A stretch of DNA of 22,731 nucleotides from JAPUIN01 sp041580375 (GCA_041580375.1 JBFGDZ010000037.1:1-22731), one strand, 5' to 3'. Positions 14,667-21,292 are shown, counted from the first letter of the stretch. Translations and numbers: made by a program. The notes: generated by a model not told the origin, from the sequence alone.

Positions 14667-15499
14667 GTGGGATCGCGGCGACGGCCGGTTGCGGGCCCGG
14701 GGGCCGGCGTCCCGGCGGCCGCGGATGCCAGACAACGCTCCCGGATTTTCGCGGATTTGACGTAGGAATAAAAACTGCTGAAGAGCGCGTAGCAGTAGCC
14801 CGGATAACCGTCGAGGAACCCCAGCAGGAAAAAGTAGCGTTTGATGAACTCGGCCCACGGCCGGATCACGTGGAAGGGCCCGGGCCTCGCCGGGCCCCGC
14901 CTGTCGAGGTGATTCTCGGCGACGCGGCTCGTGTAGCTGTTGAACCGTTGAAAGTAATCGGCGATGTTCTCGTAGCTGCAATGATCCAACCGGCCGGGGA
15001 GCACGCCCGTGGAGCCGCCGTCGAGGACGAGCCGCTCGTGGATCGGCGACTCGAATCGTCCTCCGCCCCGCCGGAACAGACGCAGCGGCCGGTCGCCCGT
15101 CTTGCCGAATCGCATCGCGCGCCCCATGAAGACGAGGCGCCTGCGCACCCTGAACGCAGTCTCGCGGACTCGCGAACCGGGTTGCGAGACGTCGCGGATC
15201 GCGTCCCGGAGGGTGTCGTCGAGCGCTTCGTCGGCGTCGATGGAGAGGATCCAGCCGCGTTCCGCGAGCGCGACGGCCGCATTCTTCTGGTCGGCGTAAT
15301 CCGTGAACGGTCGCGTCTCCACCCGGGCCCCGGACGCGGCCGCGATCGCGCGCGTTCCGTCCGTGCTGCCCGAGTCGAGCACCACGATCTCCGCGCCGCG
15401 AGGAAGGCTCTCGAGACAGCGCGGAAGCCGCCTCTCCTCGTTGAGAGTGATAATCACGACGGAGAGATCCAGCCGCTCCTCCGCGCCGGTGTCATTCAC
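14648..15499 (-). CDS. GT2 glycosyltransferase, WaaE/KdtX (LPS core)-like
   Basis: A 283-residue enzyme. LSVVIITLNEERRLPRCLES (12-31), VVLDSGSTDGT (39-49), the YADQKNAAV segment (68-76) and ILSIDADEALDD (84-95) are the hallmarks of the WaaE/KdtX branch, whose characterised members add glucose to the inner core of lipopolysaccharide. FRRGGGRFESPIHERL and the C-terminal hydrophobic-aromatic segment (RYFFLLGFLDGYPGY) also fit. The start is a GTG at 15499; the nearby ATGs on this strand lie in other frames and end after seven codons. A weak TTGCCT-N18-TATAAG promoter lies just upstream. The exact sugar and acceptor are uncertain. Confidence 0.86.
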   Translation of the reverse strand: MNDTGAEERLDLSVVIITLNEERRLPRCLESLPRGAEIVVLDSGSTDGTRAIAAASGARVETRPFTDYADQKNAAVALAERGWILSIDADEALDDTLRDAIRDVSQPGSRVRETAFRVRRRLVFMGRAMRFGKTGDRPLRLFRRGGGRFESPIHERLVLDGGSTGVLPGRLDHCSYENIADYFQRFNSYTSRVAENHLDRRGPARPGPFHVIRPWAEFIKRYFFLLGFLDGYPGYCYALFSSFYSYVKSAKIRERCLASAAAGTPAPGPATGRRRDPTHRADM

Positions 15500-15527
15500 G
15501 ACTCGGACCCTTCATTCATGGCAACCT

Positions 15528-15557
15528 CTTATACCGATCTTCGCCCCGGCGAGGCAA
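15528..15557 (-). promoter_or_regulatory. Possible promoter of the WaaE/KdtX-like GT2
   Basis: On the minus strand TTGCCT (15552-15557) and TATAAG (15528-15533) are separated by 18 bp, with the GTG start at 15499 about 28 bases below the -10. Match quality is moderate, and the 224-bp divergent gap is otherwise GC-rich. Confidence 0.35.
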
Positions 15558-15723
15558 GGCGCGGGGAGCAACGGCGCGTCGAGCGTTGCTCTTCCACGCC
15601 GGGCGCGCGAAAAGTTCGTCCCGGGTCCGGCGGTGCGCCCCGGCCGGCGCGGCGTCCGGCCGTCCACCCGACCCGGGGAGTTCGACCGACACTCTCACCC
15701 CCCATGAAGGGGCCGGAGGCCGC

Positions 15724-16395
15724 ATGCAGATCATCGCGCACCGTGGAGCAAGCGCCGAATGTCCGGAGAACACTCTCGCCGCCGTCGATCGCGCGATCGA
15801 GATCGGCGCCGACGCGATCGAGATCGACCTGCTCATCTCACGCGATCGCCGGCTCGTCGTGCGGCATGACGACCTGATCGAGAAGGACGGCGCATGGTGC
15901 TACGTCGGCGAGCTCACGCTGGCGGAGCTGCGTACGATCGATCTGGGCGACGGTGAACGCATTCCCGATCTGGTGAGCGTCCTGGACCGCGTCGGCGGCC
16001 GCTGCCCGCTCATCGTCGACATCAAGTCGTTCGGCACCGCCCCCCTCCTCGCCGAAGTGGTCGACGGGAGGGAGGACCGTTCGGGAATCCGGGCGACCTC
16101 CTTCCTCCACTCCGAGATCGCTGAGCTCGGACGGCTGTGCCCGTGGATGGATCGATCGATCAACCTGGCGGCCGTTCCCCTGCGCTTCGACGCGATCCTG
16201 GAGGGGACCGGGGCCACCGCCGCCGGGCTCTTCCGCGGTTACCTCAACGAGGAGATCGTCCGCGATCTGCACGCGGGGGGCGTCCGTGTCCTCGTCTATC
16301 CGGTCAATCTGAAGCGGGAGGCCGTAAAGTTCTCCTCCTGGGGGGTGGACGGCATCTACACGGACGATCCGCGAGCCATGAGCGGTGTCGGGTAG
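15724..16395 (+). CDS. Glycerophosphodiester phosphodiesterase
   Basis: A 223-residue cytoplasmic-type GDPD. It hydrolyses glycerophosphodiesters to sn-glycerol 3-phosphate and an alcohol. Catalytic and metal residues are visible: HRG (H6-R7), PENT (14-17), E33 and D35 in IEIDLLIS, H48-D49 in VVRHDD, and the IVDIK strand (97-101), where Asp replaces the more usual Glu. The C-terminal VYPVN (pattern V-x-P/V-x-T/N) and WGVDGIYTDDP are typical. The ATG at 15724 is preceded by GGAGG at 15715-15719; an upstream in-frame start would add 46 residues of low-complexity sequence unlike the family. It is a short, single-domain form without a signal peptide. The neighbours do not point to a specific lipid pathway. 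Confidence 0.9.
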   Translation: MQIIAHRGASAECPENTLAAVDRAIEIGADAIEIDLLISRDRRLVVRHDDLIEKDGAWCYVGELTLAELRTIDLGDGERIPDLVSVLDRVGGRCPLIVDIKSFGTAPLLAEVVDGREDRSGIRATSFLHSEIAELGRLCPWMDRSINLAAVPLRFDAILEGTGATAAGLFRGYLNEEIVRDLHAGGVRVLVYPVNLKREAVKFSSWGVDGIYTDDPRAMSGVG

Positions 16396-16500
16396 CCGTC
16401 CATCGGGGCATGGGGCGGGCCGGCGCGCGCCGTGAGGCCGGTCGCGAGCCTCTCGATGACGATTCTGCAATTCCGAATCGAGGCGGGTCGGACCGGATCG

Positions 16501-16529
16501 TTGCCACACCCGGGGCAGCCCATCATATT
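16501..16529 (+). promoter_or_regulatory. Possible promoter of the membrane protein gene at 16597
   Basis: TTGCCA (16501-16506) and CATATT (16524-16529) are 17 bp apart, in the only AT-rich part of the 201-bp gap before the next gene. Each box matches four of six consensus bases. Confidence 0.4.
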
Positions 16530-16596
16530 AATCCTCATTGAACCGGGCGTCCGCGCGGGGAGATGAAGGCGGGGCCTGACAATGAAGGAGTCGATG

Positions 16597-17148
16597 ATGG
16601 ACGAATCGAGACCGGGGGACGCGGAGGGGCAGGGGACGGTCGAGCTGGGTCCGGATCGCGTGCAATACGCGCTCGGTGTGCTGCGCGATCAGCAGAATCT
16701 CGTCGCCGGCATCCTCGCAGGAGCGGCGGCGGCGATCGTGAGCGCGGGAGTGTGGGCGCTCATCACGGTTCTGACCGGGTATCAGATCGGGTGGATGGCG
16801 GTCGGGGTCGGAATCCTCGTCGGATTGTCACTGCGGAAGATCGGCCGGGGGATCGACAAGACCTTCGGCTTCGCGGGCGCCGGCCTGTCGCTCGTCGGCT
16901 GCGTTCTGGGCAACATTCTCGCCGTGTGCGGGTTCGTCTCGGTACAGGAGAGCATCCCGTTTCTCCAGGTCCTCACCCGCCTGAACCCCCAGGTGGCGGT
17001 TGAGATGCTGAAGGTGACGTTCAACCCGATCGACCTGCTCTTCTACGGCATCGCCGTGTACGAGGGATACAAGATCTCGTTCCGGTCGATCACGCAGAAC
17101 GATCTGCAGGAGATCCTGCCGGAGCTGCGCCACCAGAAAGCCGCGTAG
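16597..17148 (+). CDS. Multi-pass membrane protein of unknown function
   Basis: About 183 residues. I prefer the ATG at 16597 because AAGGAG (16585-16590) lies six bases upstream; an in-frame ATG at 16582 would add five residues. A polar N-terminal stretch with DRVQYALGVLRDQQN precedes four hydrophobic segments. The first begins LVAGILAGAAAAIVSAG, the second IGWMAVGVGILVG, the third is around AGLSLVGCVLGNILAV, and the last is near PIDLLFYGIAVYEGYK. The C-terminus is charged and cytoplasmic-like. I do not recognise a named family; similar small Yip1-like or DUF membrane proteins are common. The neighbours (GDPD upstream, secreted protein downstream, same strand) have separate spacing and suggest monocistronic expression. 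Confidence 0.75.
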   Translation: MDESRPGDAEGQGTVELGPDRVQYALGVLRDQQNLVAGILAGAAAAIVSAGVWALITVLTGYQIGWMAVGVGILVGLSLRKIGRGIDKTFGFAGAGLSLVGCVLGNILAVCGFVSVQESIPFLQVLTRLNPQVAVEMLKVTFNPIDLLFYGIAVYEGYKISFRSITQNDLQEILPELRHQKAA

Positions 17149-17399
17149 CCGATCATCGAGCGCGCGCCGGAAAAGCGCGCCGGATCGTGTCCGTGATGAC
17201 ACGCAGCGCCGCGCGGCGCGATTGGTTCCCGCACGCGTCGCTGGAACGGCAGGGCTCCGGTCCTGCCGGCATCACTCCCCGCGGCGGCCGCCTCCCTCAC
17301 CGGAGGAGCGCCGCCCCGGTTTGCCCCGGCGCCCCGCCGGGGTTAGCCTGACGATTGAATGTCGGGCATGCGCGAAACGCGTGCCGGGAGGGAATCCTG

Positions 17400-17963
17400 A
17401 TGCCGGACAGATCGACGATCGTGTTCCTCGTGCTCGTGTCCGCGGGGCTGCTCCTGTTTTCCCTGCCGGCCGAGAGCGCGGCGCAACAGGAGATCCAGCG
17501 AGTCCAGGTCACGAATTTTCCGAAGACCCAGGAGATCCGGGGGAACGTGTCGGTGGAGGGGACGATCCGCCATGCCGCCTTCCGCAGCCTGACGGAGATC
17601 GTCGTTTCGCCGGTCCGGCCTGCGGAGACGACGAGGCTGAAGGACGGCGGCGTCCTCGAAACCGACGGGTTCACCTCCCTCGTGCTGTCGCTCAACGGTC
17701 GGCCGAGAGGGAAGATTCTCGAGGCCGGCACTGTCGGAGCGATTCTCGTGCCGGAGGAGGAGACGGTCCTGCAGGTGTTTCAGGAGGAGGGACAGTTCCA
17801 GTTTCCGATGGAGGTCTCGGCCGCCCTCGCGGCCGGCAGCCTCCGGTCGTTCGCCTCGAATCCGACGCGCGTCACGATCGCGTTCCCGCGTTATCGGGTC
17901 TGGCTCTACAACACGAGCGACAGGACGGTGAGTGTCAACCTGTTCGTCTACGCGACGAACTAG
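17400..17963 (+). CDS. Secreted hypothetical protein, probably beta-rich
   Basis: A 187-residue protein. The ATG at 17400 has GGGAGG at 17387-17392. It begins with a clear signal peptide (MPDRSTIVFLVLVSAGLLLF, cleavage expected at SAA/QQE near residue 28). The mature part is beta-strand-like: IQRVQVTNFPKTQEIRGNVSVEG, then repeated short hydrophobic/Thr/Val strands, ending RVWLYNTSDRTVSVNLFVYATN. The N-P-K-x-Q-x-I-x-G-x-V segment resembles the opening strands of small secreted bacterial proteins of unknown function. No catalytic motif or Cys pair is seen. It ends 48 bp from the convergent lipoprotein gene. Function unknown. Confidence 0.75.
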   Translation: MPDRSTIVFLVLVSAGLLLFSLPAESAAQQEIQRVQVTNFPKTQEIRGNVSVEGTIRHAAFRSLTEIVVSPVRPAETTRLKDGGVLETDGFTSLVLSLNGRPRGKILEAGTVGAILVPEEETVLQVFQEEGQFQFPMEVSAALAAGSLRSFASNPTRVTIAFPRYRVWLYNTSDRTVSVNLFVYATN

Positions 17964-18011
17964 GAGCGCAACGGACGCCGGCGCCGGGCCGCGAGAGGAG
18001 CCCCCCGAACG

Positions 18012-18647
18012 CTATTCCCAGGACGCGTGGAAGTCCCGGGTCACCGCATCGACGAGCACGTTGACGAGGTCGCCGTAGGCGGTCTCCGGATCGTCGGCGT
18101 CGAACTCGAAGCTCCGGCCCCTGAACACGCTGACCTGCCCGACGTTCCGCGTGGCGCTGGCGGAGCGGCTCCAGACGGACGCCCCGGAGGCGGTTTCGAT
18201 CATCTGCACCTCCAGCGTGGCGTCGACCTGGGCGGTCACCTTGCCGGAGCGCAGCCCCGGAGAGATGCGGATGTTGGGCCGCACATCGGACACGGTGAGC
18301 TTGCCCGCAATGACGGTCCGGACGCCGTTCTTCCGGCCGAGGGCCCGGTAGGCCTCGGGGCCCCACTGTTCGCGTCCCACCGAGCTGAGCGCCTCGGCAT
18401 CGGGCGGAAGCGCGACGACGCGCACCAGGCCCTGATCGCGTCTCGCCGACTCGGTGAACCGTCTCGTCACGAGAGGTCCCAGCTCGCCCCCGGACGTCGA
18501 GGCGAACTCCACGACGCCGATCACCTCGTGCTGCTTCAGATCGATGCGGGGAGGTACCCGGACCTTCTGAACGATCTGGCGCGTCGAGCAGCCGATCATT
18601 CCCGCCATCACGACGACCGCCAGCAGCGCACCGGACATCCGTTTCAT
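18012..18647 (-). CDS. Lipoprotein, possibly LpoB/CsgG-like fold
   Basis: A 211-residue lipoprotein. The ATG at 18647 has GAGGAGGAG immediately upstream and gives a signal peptide ending MIGC, with the lipidated Cys at 20. The mature domain reads HEVIGVVEFASTSGGELGPLV, then an Arg-rich helix, VVALPPDAEA, VRTVIAGKLTVSDVRPNI, and KVTAQVDATLEVQMIETASG followed by VWSRSASATRNVG. The order of a VVEF strand, a TVIAGKLTV strand and a 'VDATLEV...ETASGASVWS' strand pair resembles the periplasmic CsgG/LpoB-type domain. This is a fold guess without a search. Longer upstream starts on this strand are not supported by a ribosome-binding site or signal. It is separated from the Crp/Fnr gene by a 449-bp gap. 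Confidence 0.75.
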   Translation of the reverse strand: MKRMSGALLAVVVMAGMIGCSTRQIVQKVRVPPRIDLKQHEVIGVVEFASTSGGELGPLVTRRFTESARRDQGLVRVVALPPDAEALSSVGREQWGPEAYRALGRKNGVRTVIAGKLTVSDVRPNIRISPGLRSGKVTAQVDATLEVQMIETASGASVWSRSASATRNVGQVSVFRGRSFEFDADDPETAYGDLVNVLVDAVTRDFHASWE

Positions 18648-18871
18648 GCGGCTCCTCCTCACCCCGGTCACCGCGGGACGGCCGCGGATTTCGAGCGGGG
18701 TGCTCAGCCGACAAGGTAGGTTCGGGGTTCCCCGGTGACAAGCGGAAGGGGGCTCGGGACGGCCGGGAGCGGCCCGCTCCGCGGATCCGGCGCCCCGCAA
18801 TTCCCGTCGGCTTCTTGACGGCCACCGACGTGAAGGCCGGGAAGCCCCGCCCGCGGGAAAATTGAGGGATG

Positions 18872-18887
18872 TGTGACAGGAGTCACG
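18872..18887. promoter_or_regulatory. CRP/FNR-like palindrome TGTGA-N6-TCACG
   Basis: TGTGA at 18872-18876 and TCACG at 18883-18887 are separated by six bases, one base away from the CRP consensus TGTGA-N6-TCACA. It lies 225 bp upstream of the lipoprotein start at 18647 (minus strand) and about 210 bp beyond the stop of the Crp/Fnr-family gene (19097), in non-coding DNA. Whether this Crp/Fnr protein binds it is not known. Confidence 0.45.
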
Positions 18888-19026
18888 GAACGGCGCGCCA
18901 GGACATTGATAGCCTCGGCGCCAACCAAGGACCCCTGCCACCAATCGGCCGAAGCGAGCCACTGTCCGCCCTCCGGTTCGCGGGGAGACCTGGCGAGTAA
19001 GCTGACAGTCGACCCCGGGCCGGAGG

Positions 19027-19053
19027 GCGGACCCCGCAGGGCATTGGGTCCGC
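19027..19053 (-). terminator. Strong hairpin downstream of the Crp/Fnr gene
   Basis: GCGGACCC (19027-19034) and GGGTCCGC (19046-19053) form a perfect 8-bp stem with an 11-nt loop, 44 bp past the Crp/Fnr stop. A second 5-bp stem (GCGGG/CCCGC, 19081-19095) lies directly after the stop. Neither has a T tract, so they may act as a 3'-end RNA stabiliser or rho-assisted terminator rather than a classical one. Confidence 0.35.
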
Positions 19054-19096
19054 GGCGGCGGCGGTCACACCGACCGCGCCGCGGGGTGATCCCGCT

Positions 19097-19768
19097 TCAG
19101 TGGGCCTCGGGCCTGCGGACCCGGTCCAGCGCCGTTCGGTCCAGGATCTCGATCCGCTTCCGGCCGAGACGCAGCATGCCCGAATCCTGAAACGACTCCA
19201 GAGTGCGGCTCACGACCTCACGGGTCGTCCCCAGTTCGTCGGCAAGCATCTGGTGCGTGACGGTGAGCGGGTCCCTGTGATGAAGCAGGCGCGACGCCAG
19301 GCGCTGGTCGACCCGGCGGAAGGCGACGTCGTCGATCAGGGCCATCAGGTGGGCCATGCGCTGGGACAGGAAGTCGAACACGAAGACCCGGAAGGGGGGC
19401 GACCCGAGGATCAGCTCGAGAAAGAGACCCCGGGGCACGCCGAAGATCGTGACGTCCGTTTCCGCCGTCGCGCGAGCCGGGTAGTGCGTCTCGCCCAGGA
19501 GCGACACGACGGTGATGACGCAGCTCTCGCCCGGATGCAGCCGGTACAGGAGGATCTCGTGGCCGTCGGGTCCGCGCTTCATCGCCCGGATCACGCCCTC
19601 GACCAGCAGGGGGAAGTGGGTGCACGGGATCCCTTCGTCGAACAGCTCCCGTCCCGCGGGGGCCCGGATCGGCTTCGCCTCCTGCTCGACCTTCCGGAGC
19701 AGCTCCGGAGGCACCTCCCCGAGCACCGGGTAGCAGCGGAACACGCTTTCTCGATCGGCCTTCTTCAT
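19097..19768 (-). CDS. Crp/Fnr-family transcriptional regulator
   Basis: A 223-residue regulator. Residues about 15-125 form the cyclic-nucleotide-binding-type beta-barrel (FPLLVEGVIRAMKRGPDGHEI, then LYRLHPGESCVITVVSLLG). A dimerisation helix follows (about 128-165), then a winged helix with THQMLADELGTTREVVSRTL (171-190) and DSGMLRLGRKRIEILD. R-E-V-V-S-R-T-L is the recognition helix, with the E-x-x-S-R pattern of this family. It lacks the four-Cys cluster of classical FNR (only C12, C49 and C83), so an iron-sulfur oxygen sensor is not supported; C83 in GESCVITVV could be redox-active, but that is speculation. The effector is unknown. The ATG at 19768 has a GGAGGAT ribosome-binding site, and the leader contains an 8-bp hairpin. 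Confidence 0.9.
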   Translation of the reverse strand: MKKADRESVFRCYPVLGEVPPELLRKVEQEAKPIRAPAGRELFDEGIPCTHFPLLVEGVIRAMKRGPDGHEILLYRLHPGESCVITVVSLLGETHYPARATAETDVTIFGVPRGLFLELILGSPPFRVFVFDFLSQRMAHLMALIDDVAFRRVDQRLASRLLHHRDPLTVTHQMLADELGTTREVVSRTLESFQDSGMLRLGRKRIEILDRTALDRVRRPEAH

Positions 19769-19791
19769 CTGGGATCCTCCGGTCGGTGCGG

Positions 19792-19810
19792 CCGGCCCCG
19801 CAGGGGCCGG
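19792..19810 (-). promoter_or_regulatory. Leader hairpin upstream of the Crp/Fnr gene
   Basis: CCGGCCCC (19792-19799) and GGGGCCGG (19803-19810) form a perfect 8-bp stem with a 3-nt loop, 23 nt upstream of the Crp/Fnr ATG (19768) and next to its ribosome-binding site. It could affect mRNA stability or translation of the regulator, or simply be GC-rich sequence. Confidence 0.35.
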
Positions 19811-19898
19811 GGCGGGCCCGTCGTTCCTGGCCCCATACTACAACGGTTTCGGGGCGATCGTCTCCGAAAGTGGCCACCGGAGAGCCGTTCGAGGGGGA

Positions 19899-19926
19899 TA
19901 GGCAACGGGCCGGAGTCGTCTATAAT
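19899..19926 (+). promoter_or_regulatory. Promoter of the small exported protein gene
   Basis: A perfect -10 TATAAT at 19921-19926 has TAGGCA at 19899-19904 as the best -35, 16 bp apart. The ATG at 19970 follows a strong AAGGAGG ribosome-binding site (19958-19964). The leader would be about 36 nt. Confidence 0.55.
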
Positions 19927-19969
19927 CACCGCAATCTTCGGGAGACAATTCGCCCGTAAGGAGGACGCC

Positions 19970-20278
19970 ATGAGAAAGCTGGCCCTGTTGGTGTGCGTCG
20001 TATCCGTGGCAGGTTTGCTGCTGGCTCAGGTGACCCCGGTTCTGGCCGCGGCGAAGACGCACGACATGAAAGCCACGGTCGTCTCCGTCAACATCGAGGA
20101 GAAGTTGCTCACGATCAAGAACGAGAAGGGCGAGGAGAAGACGGCGCCCGTTCTCGACACGGCCGTCAAGGATCTGAAGACCCTCAAGGCCGGGGACGCG
20201 ATCATGCTGACCTGCCAGGACGACGAGCAGGGCGCCCACAAGGGGATCAGCAAGATCAAGGCGGCCGCCAAGTCCTGA
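19970..20278 (+). CDS. Small exported protein of unknown function
   Basis: 102 residues. The ATG at 19970 has AAGGAGG five bases upstream and gives a classic signal peptide (MRKLALLVCVVSVAGLLLAQ, cleavage expected after VLA/AAK near residue 27). The mature chain of about 75 residues is Lys/Glu-rich with the order MKATVVSVNIEEKLLTIKNEKG, then LKTLKAGDAIMLTC. This strand pattern ('V-x-x-V-x-x-x-x-x-x-L-T-I', then 'L-K-x-G-D-x-V') is like small periplasmic OB-fold/DUF5666-type proteins. It is probably highly expressed, given a perfect -10, a strong ribosome-binding site and its own terminator. Longer in-frame upstream starts run through antisense of the Crp/Fnr gene and are rejected. Function unknown. 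Confidence 0.8.
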   Translation: MRKLALLVCVVSVAGLLLAQVTPVLAAAKTHDMKATVVSVNIEEKLLTIKNEKGEEKTAPVLDTAVKDLKTLKAGDAIMLTCQDDEQGAHKGISKIKAAAKS

Positions 20279-20288
20279 TCGATCGCTG

Positions 20289-20311
20289 CGCGGGCGGCCC
20301 GTCCGCCCGCG
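20289..20311 (+). terminator. First of two tandem hairpins after the small exported protein
   Basis: A 9-bp stem (20289-20297 with 20303-20311) encloses the loop CCCGT, only 10 bp after the stop codon. No T tract follows, so it is likely an RNA-stabilising or pausing hairpin preceding the true terminator. Confidence 0.45.
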
Positions 20312-20324
20312 ATGGAATGCGTCG

Positions 20325-20362
20325 CGCGGAGTCCGGATTCGATGGGCTCCGCGTTTTTTTTC
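20325..20362 (+). terminator. Rho-independent terminator
   Basis: CGCGGAGTCC (20325-20334) pairs with GGGCTCCGCG (20344-20353) through ten base pairs including one G-U wobble, with a 9-nt loop, followed directly by nine T residues (20354-20362). It is the best intrinsic terminator in the window and ends the monocistronic small exported protein gene. Confidence 0.85.
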
Positions 20363-20441
20363 GAATCCACGCCCTCACGGATCAGCGTGCCCCATCGGGT
20401 TCCGGCGTTTCTCCGGGCTCTGATGGTTCAAAATGATATGA

Positions 20442-20503
20442 ATGTAAAATATACTTGACATTTTAGAAAGTATGGATTACATAATGTACTGTTTAATTTA
20501 CAT
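20442..20503 (+). promoter_or_regulatory. AT-rich promoter/operator island of the XRE module
   Basis: An AT-rich stretch unlike the surrounding GC-rich DNA contains a perfect -35 TTGACA (20455-20460) and CATAAT (20480-20485), 19 bp apart. It holds several inverted repeats: ATACTT-N11-AAGTAT (20451-20456 and 20468-20473), the perfect palindrome TACAT-A-ATGTA (20478-20488), and ATGTAAA (20442-20448) paired with TTTACAT (20497-20503). Overlap of the palindromes with both promoter boxes fits autoregulation by the adjacent XRE protein, which is inference. Confidence 0.55.
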
Positions 20504-20527
20504 CACCTCGAACGGGAGGTAAGGCAC

Positions 20528-20764
20528 TTGAAGCTCGGAAACGATCTCAAGCGCTGCCGGTTCGACCGCGACGATATGTCCCAGGAAGCCCTCGCCGTGG
20601 CCGTCGGCGTGACGAGGCAGACGATTCTGTCGATCGAAAAGCGGCGGTTCATCCCTTCCACGCTGCTCGCCCTGAAGCTCGCGAGGTTTTTCGGCAGACC
20701 GGTGGAGGAGATCTTCTATCTCGAGAACGACGCATCCGCGAGCGGGTCGGATGCCTCCGATTGA
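20528..20764 (+). CDS. XRE-family (HTH_3) transcriptional regulator
   Basis: A 78-residue regulator. The start is TTG at 20528, with GGGAGG eight bases upstream (20514-20519); translation from it gives the expected N-terminus (M-K-L-G-N-D-L-K). The helix-turn-helix is MSQEALAVAVGVTRQTILSIE (17-37, split here at the turn around G27), followed by PSTLLALKLARFFGRPVEEIFYLE, matching compact SinR/YozG-like regulators. The protein is only the DNA-binding domain plus a short Ser/Asp tail, with no visible sensor. It sits 33 bp ahead of a membrane protein gene on the same strand, an arrangement recurrent for XRE plus small DUF2178-type membrane proteins. It may repress its own AT-rich promoter. Confidence 0.88.
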   Translation: MKLGNDLKRCRFDRDDMSQEALAVAVGVTRQTILSIEKRRFIPSTLLALKLARFFGRPVEEIFYLENDASASGSDASD

Positions 20765-20797
20765 CGTTCTCGATTCGTACTGGAAGGGAGGAGAGTC

Positions 20798-21292
20798 ATG
20801 GAAGCGATGACTGAGAAGATCATCAAACTCGTTCTCGTGGTCGTCCTGGCGCTGGTCGGCCTGCTCTATTGGATTCTGCCCCGCACGCGCCTCGCGGCGC
20901 GTCTCCAGGTCAACGAAACGGTCTTCGTCGTCACGACCATCGTCGGGGTGATCTGCGGAACGGCCGGCCTGCTCGTCACCTTCCTGTTCCCCGGAGTCAT
21001 CGTGGAGCTGCATCTCTGGGAGCTGATCGTCCTGCCGCTCGTCCTGATCAATTTCTACTGGCTGATCGTGAGCAGGGTCAGGAGGACCGCCGCCGTGCTG
21101 GACGAGAAGCAGCAAATGAACCTGATGAACGCGGCCGCGTTGACGTGGGCGGGCTCGATCCCAGCGATGGCGCTGCTGTTCGTCCTTTACTCCGAAAACG
21201 TGCTCCAGGGAATGATCTGGTTTCCGTATTTCCTGTTCGTCACGCTGTTGATCTTCTCCGCGAGCATGTTGTTTTACTTCAAGAGGGCATGA
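20798..21292 (+). CDS. Small membrane protein (DUF2178-like) partnered with XRE regulator
   Basis: 164 residues with about five hydrophobic helices at roughly 9-27, 41-64, 74-91, 110-131 and 140-161. Between helices 3 and 4 the polar loop RRTAAVLDEKQQMNLMNAA resembles the 'DE(R/K)xxxxxxxA' segment of DUF2178-type membrane proteins that follow small XRE regulators. The ATG at 20798 has a GGGAGGAG ribosome-binding site. It is co-transcribed with the regulator 33 bp upstream. The function is unknown: a membrane-located sensor or modulator of the regulator is one possibility, self-regulated membrane adaptation another. The final residues (FYFKRA) suggest a cytoplasmic C-terminus. Confidence 0.75.
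   Translation: MEAMTEKIIKLVLVVVLALVGLLYWILPRTRLAARLQVNETVFVVTTIVGVICGTAGLLVTFLFPGVIVELHLWELIVLPLVLINFYWLIVSRVRRTAAVLDEKQQMNLMNAAALTWAGSIPAMALLFVLYSENVLQGMIWFPYFLFVTLLIFSASMLFYFKRA

Larger units (their letters stand above)
18648..19096. other. 449-bp gene-free interval
   Basis: No frame on either strand here has a plausible start, ribosome-binding site and family resemblance; the open frames are GC-driven and Arg-rich. Contents I can point to are a CRP/FNR-like palindrome (18872-18887), an 8-bp hairpin (19027-19053) and a short hairpin directly after the Crp/Fnr stop (19081-19095). An unrecognised small RNA is possible but nothing specific supports it. Confidence 0.6.

Noticed and set aside
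17164..17205. GCGCGC/GCGCGC palindromes after the membrane protein as a terminator
   Set aside because: Low-complexity GC sequence with no T tract; not distinguishable from composition.
18873..19190. 105-codon plus-strand frame in the gene-free gap
   Set aside because: Arg/Ser/Pro-rich, runs into antisense of the Crp/Fnr gene, and has no ribosome-binding site or family resemblance.
19100..20278. Extended 392-codon form of the small exported protein
   Set aside because: The first 290 codons are antisense to the Crp/Fnr gene; the signal peptide, AAGGAGG and promoter all point to the ATG at 19970.
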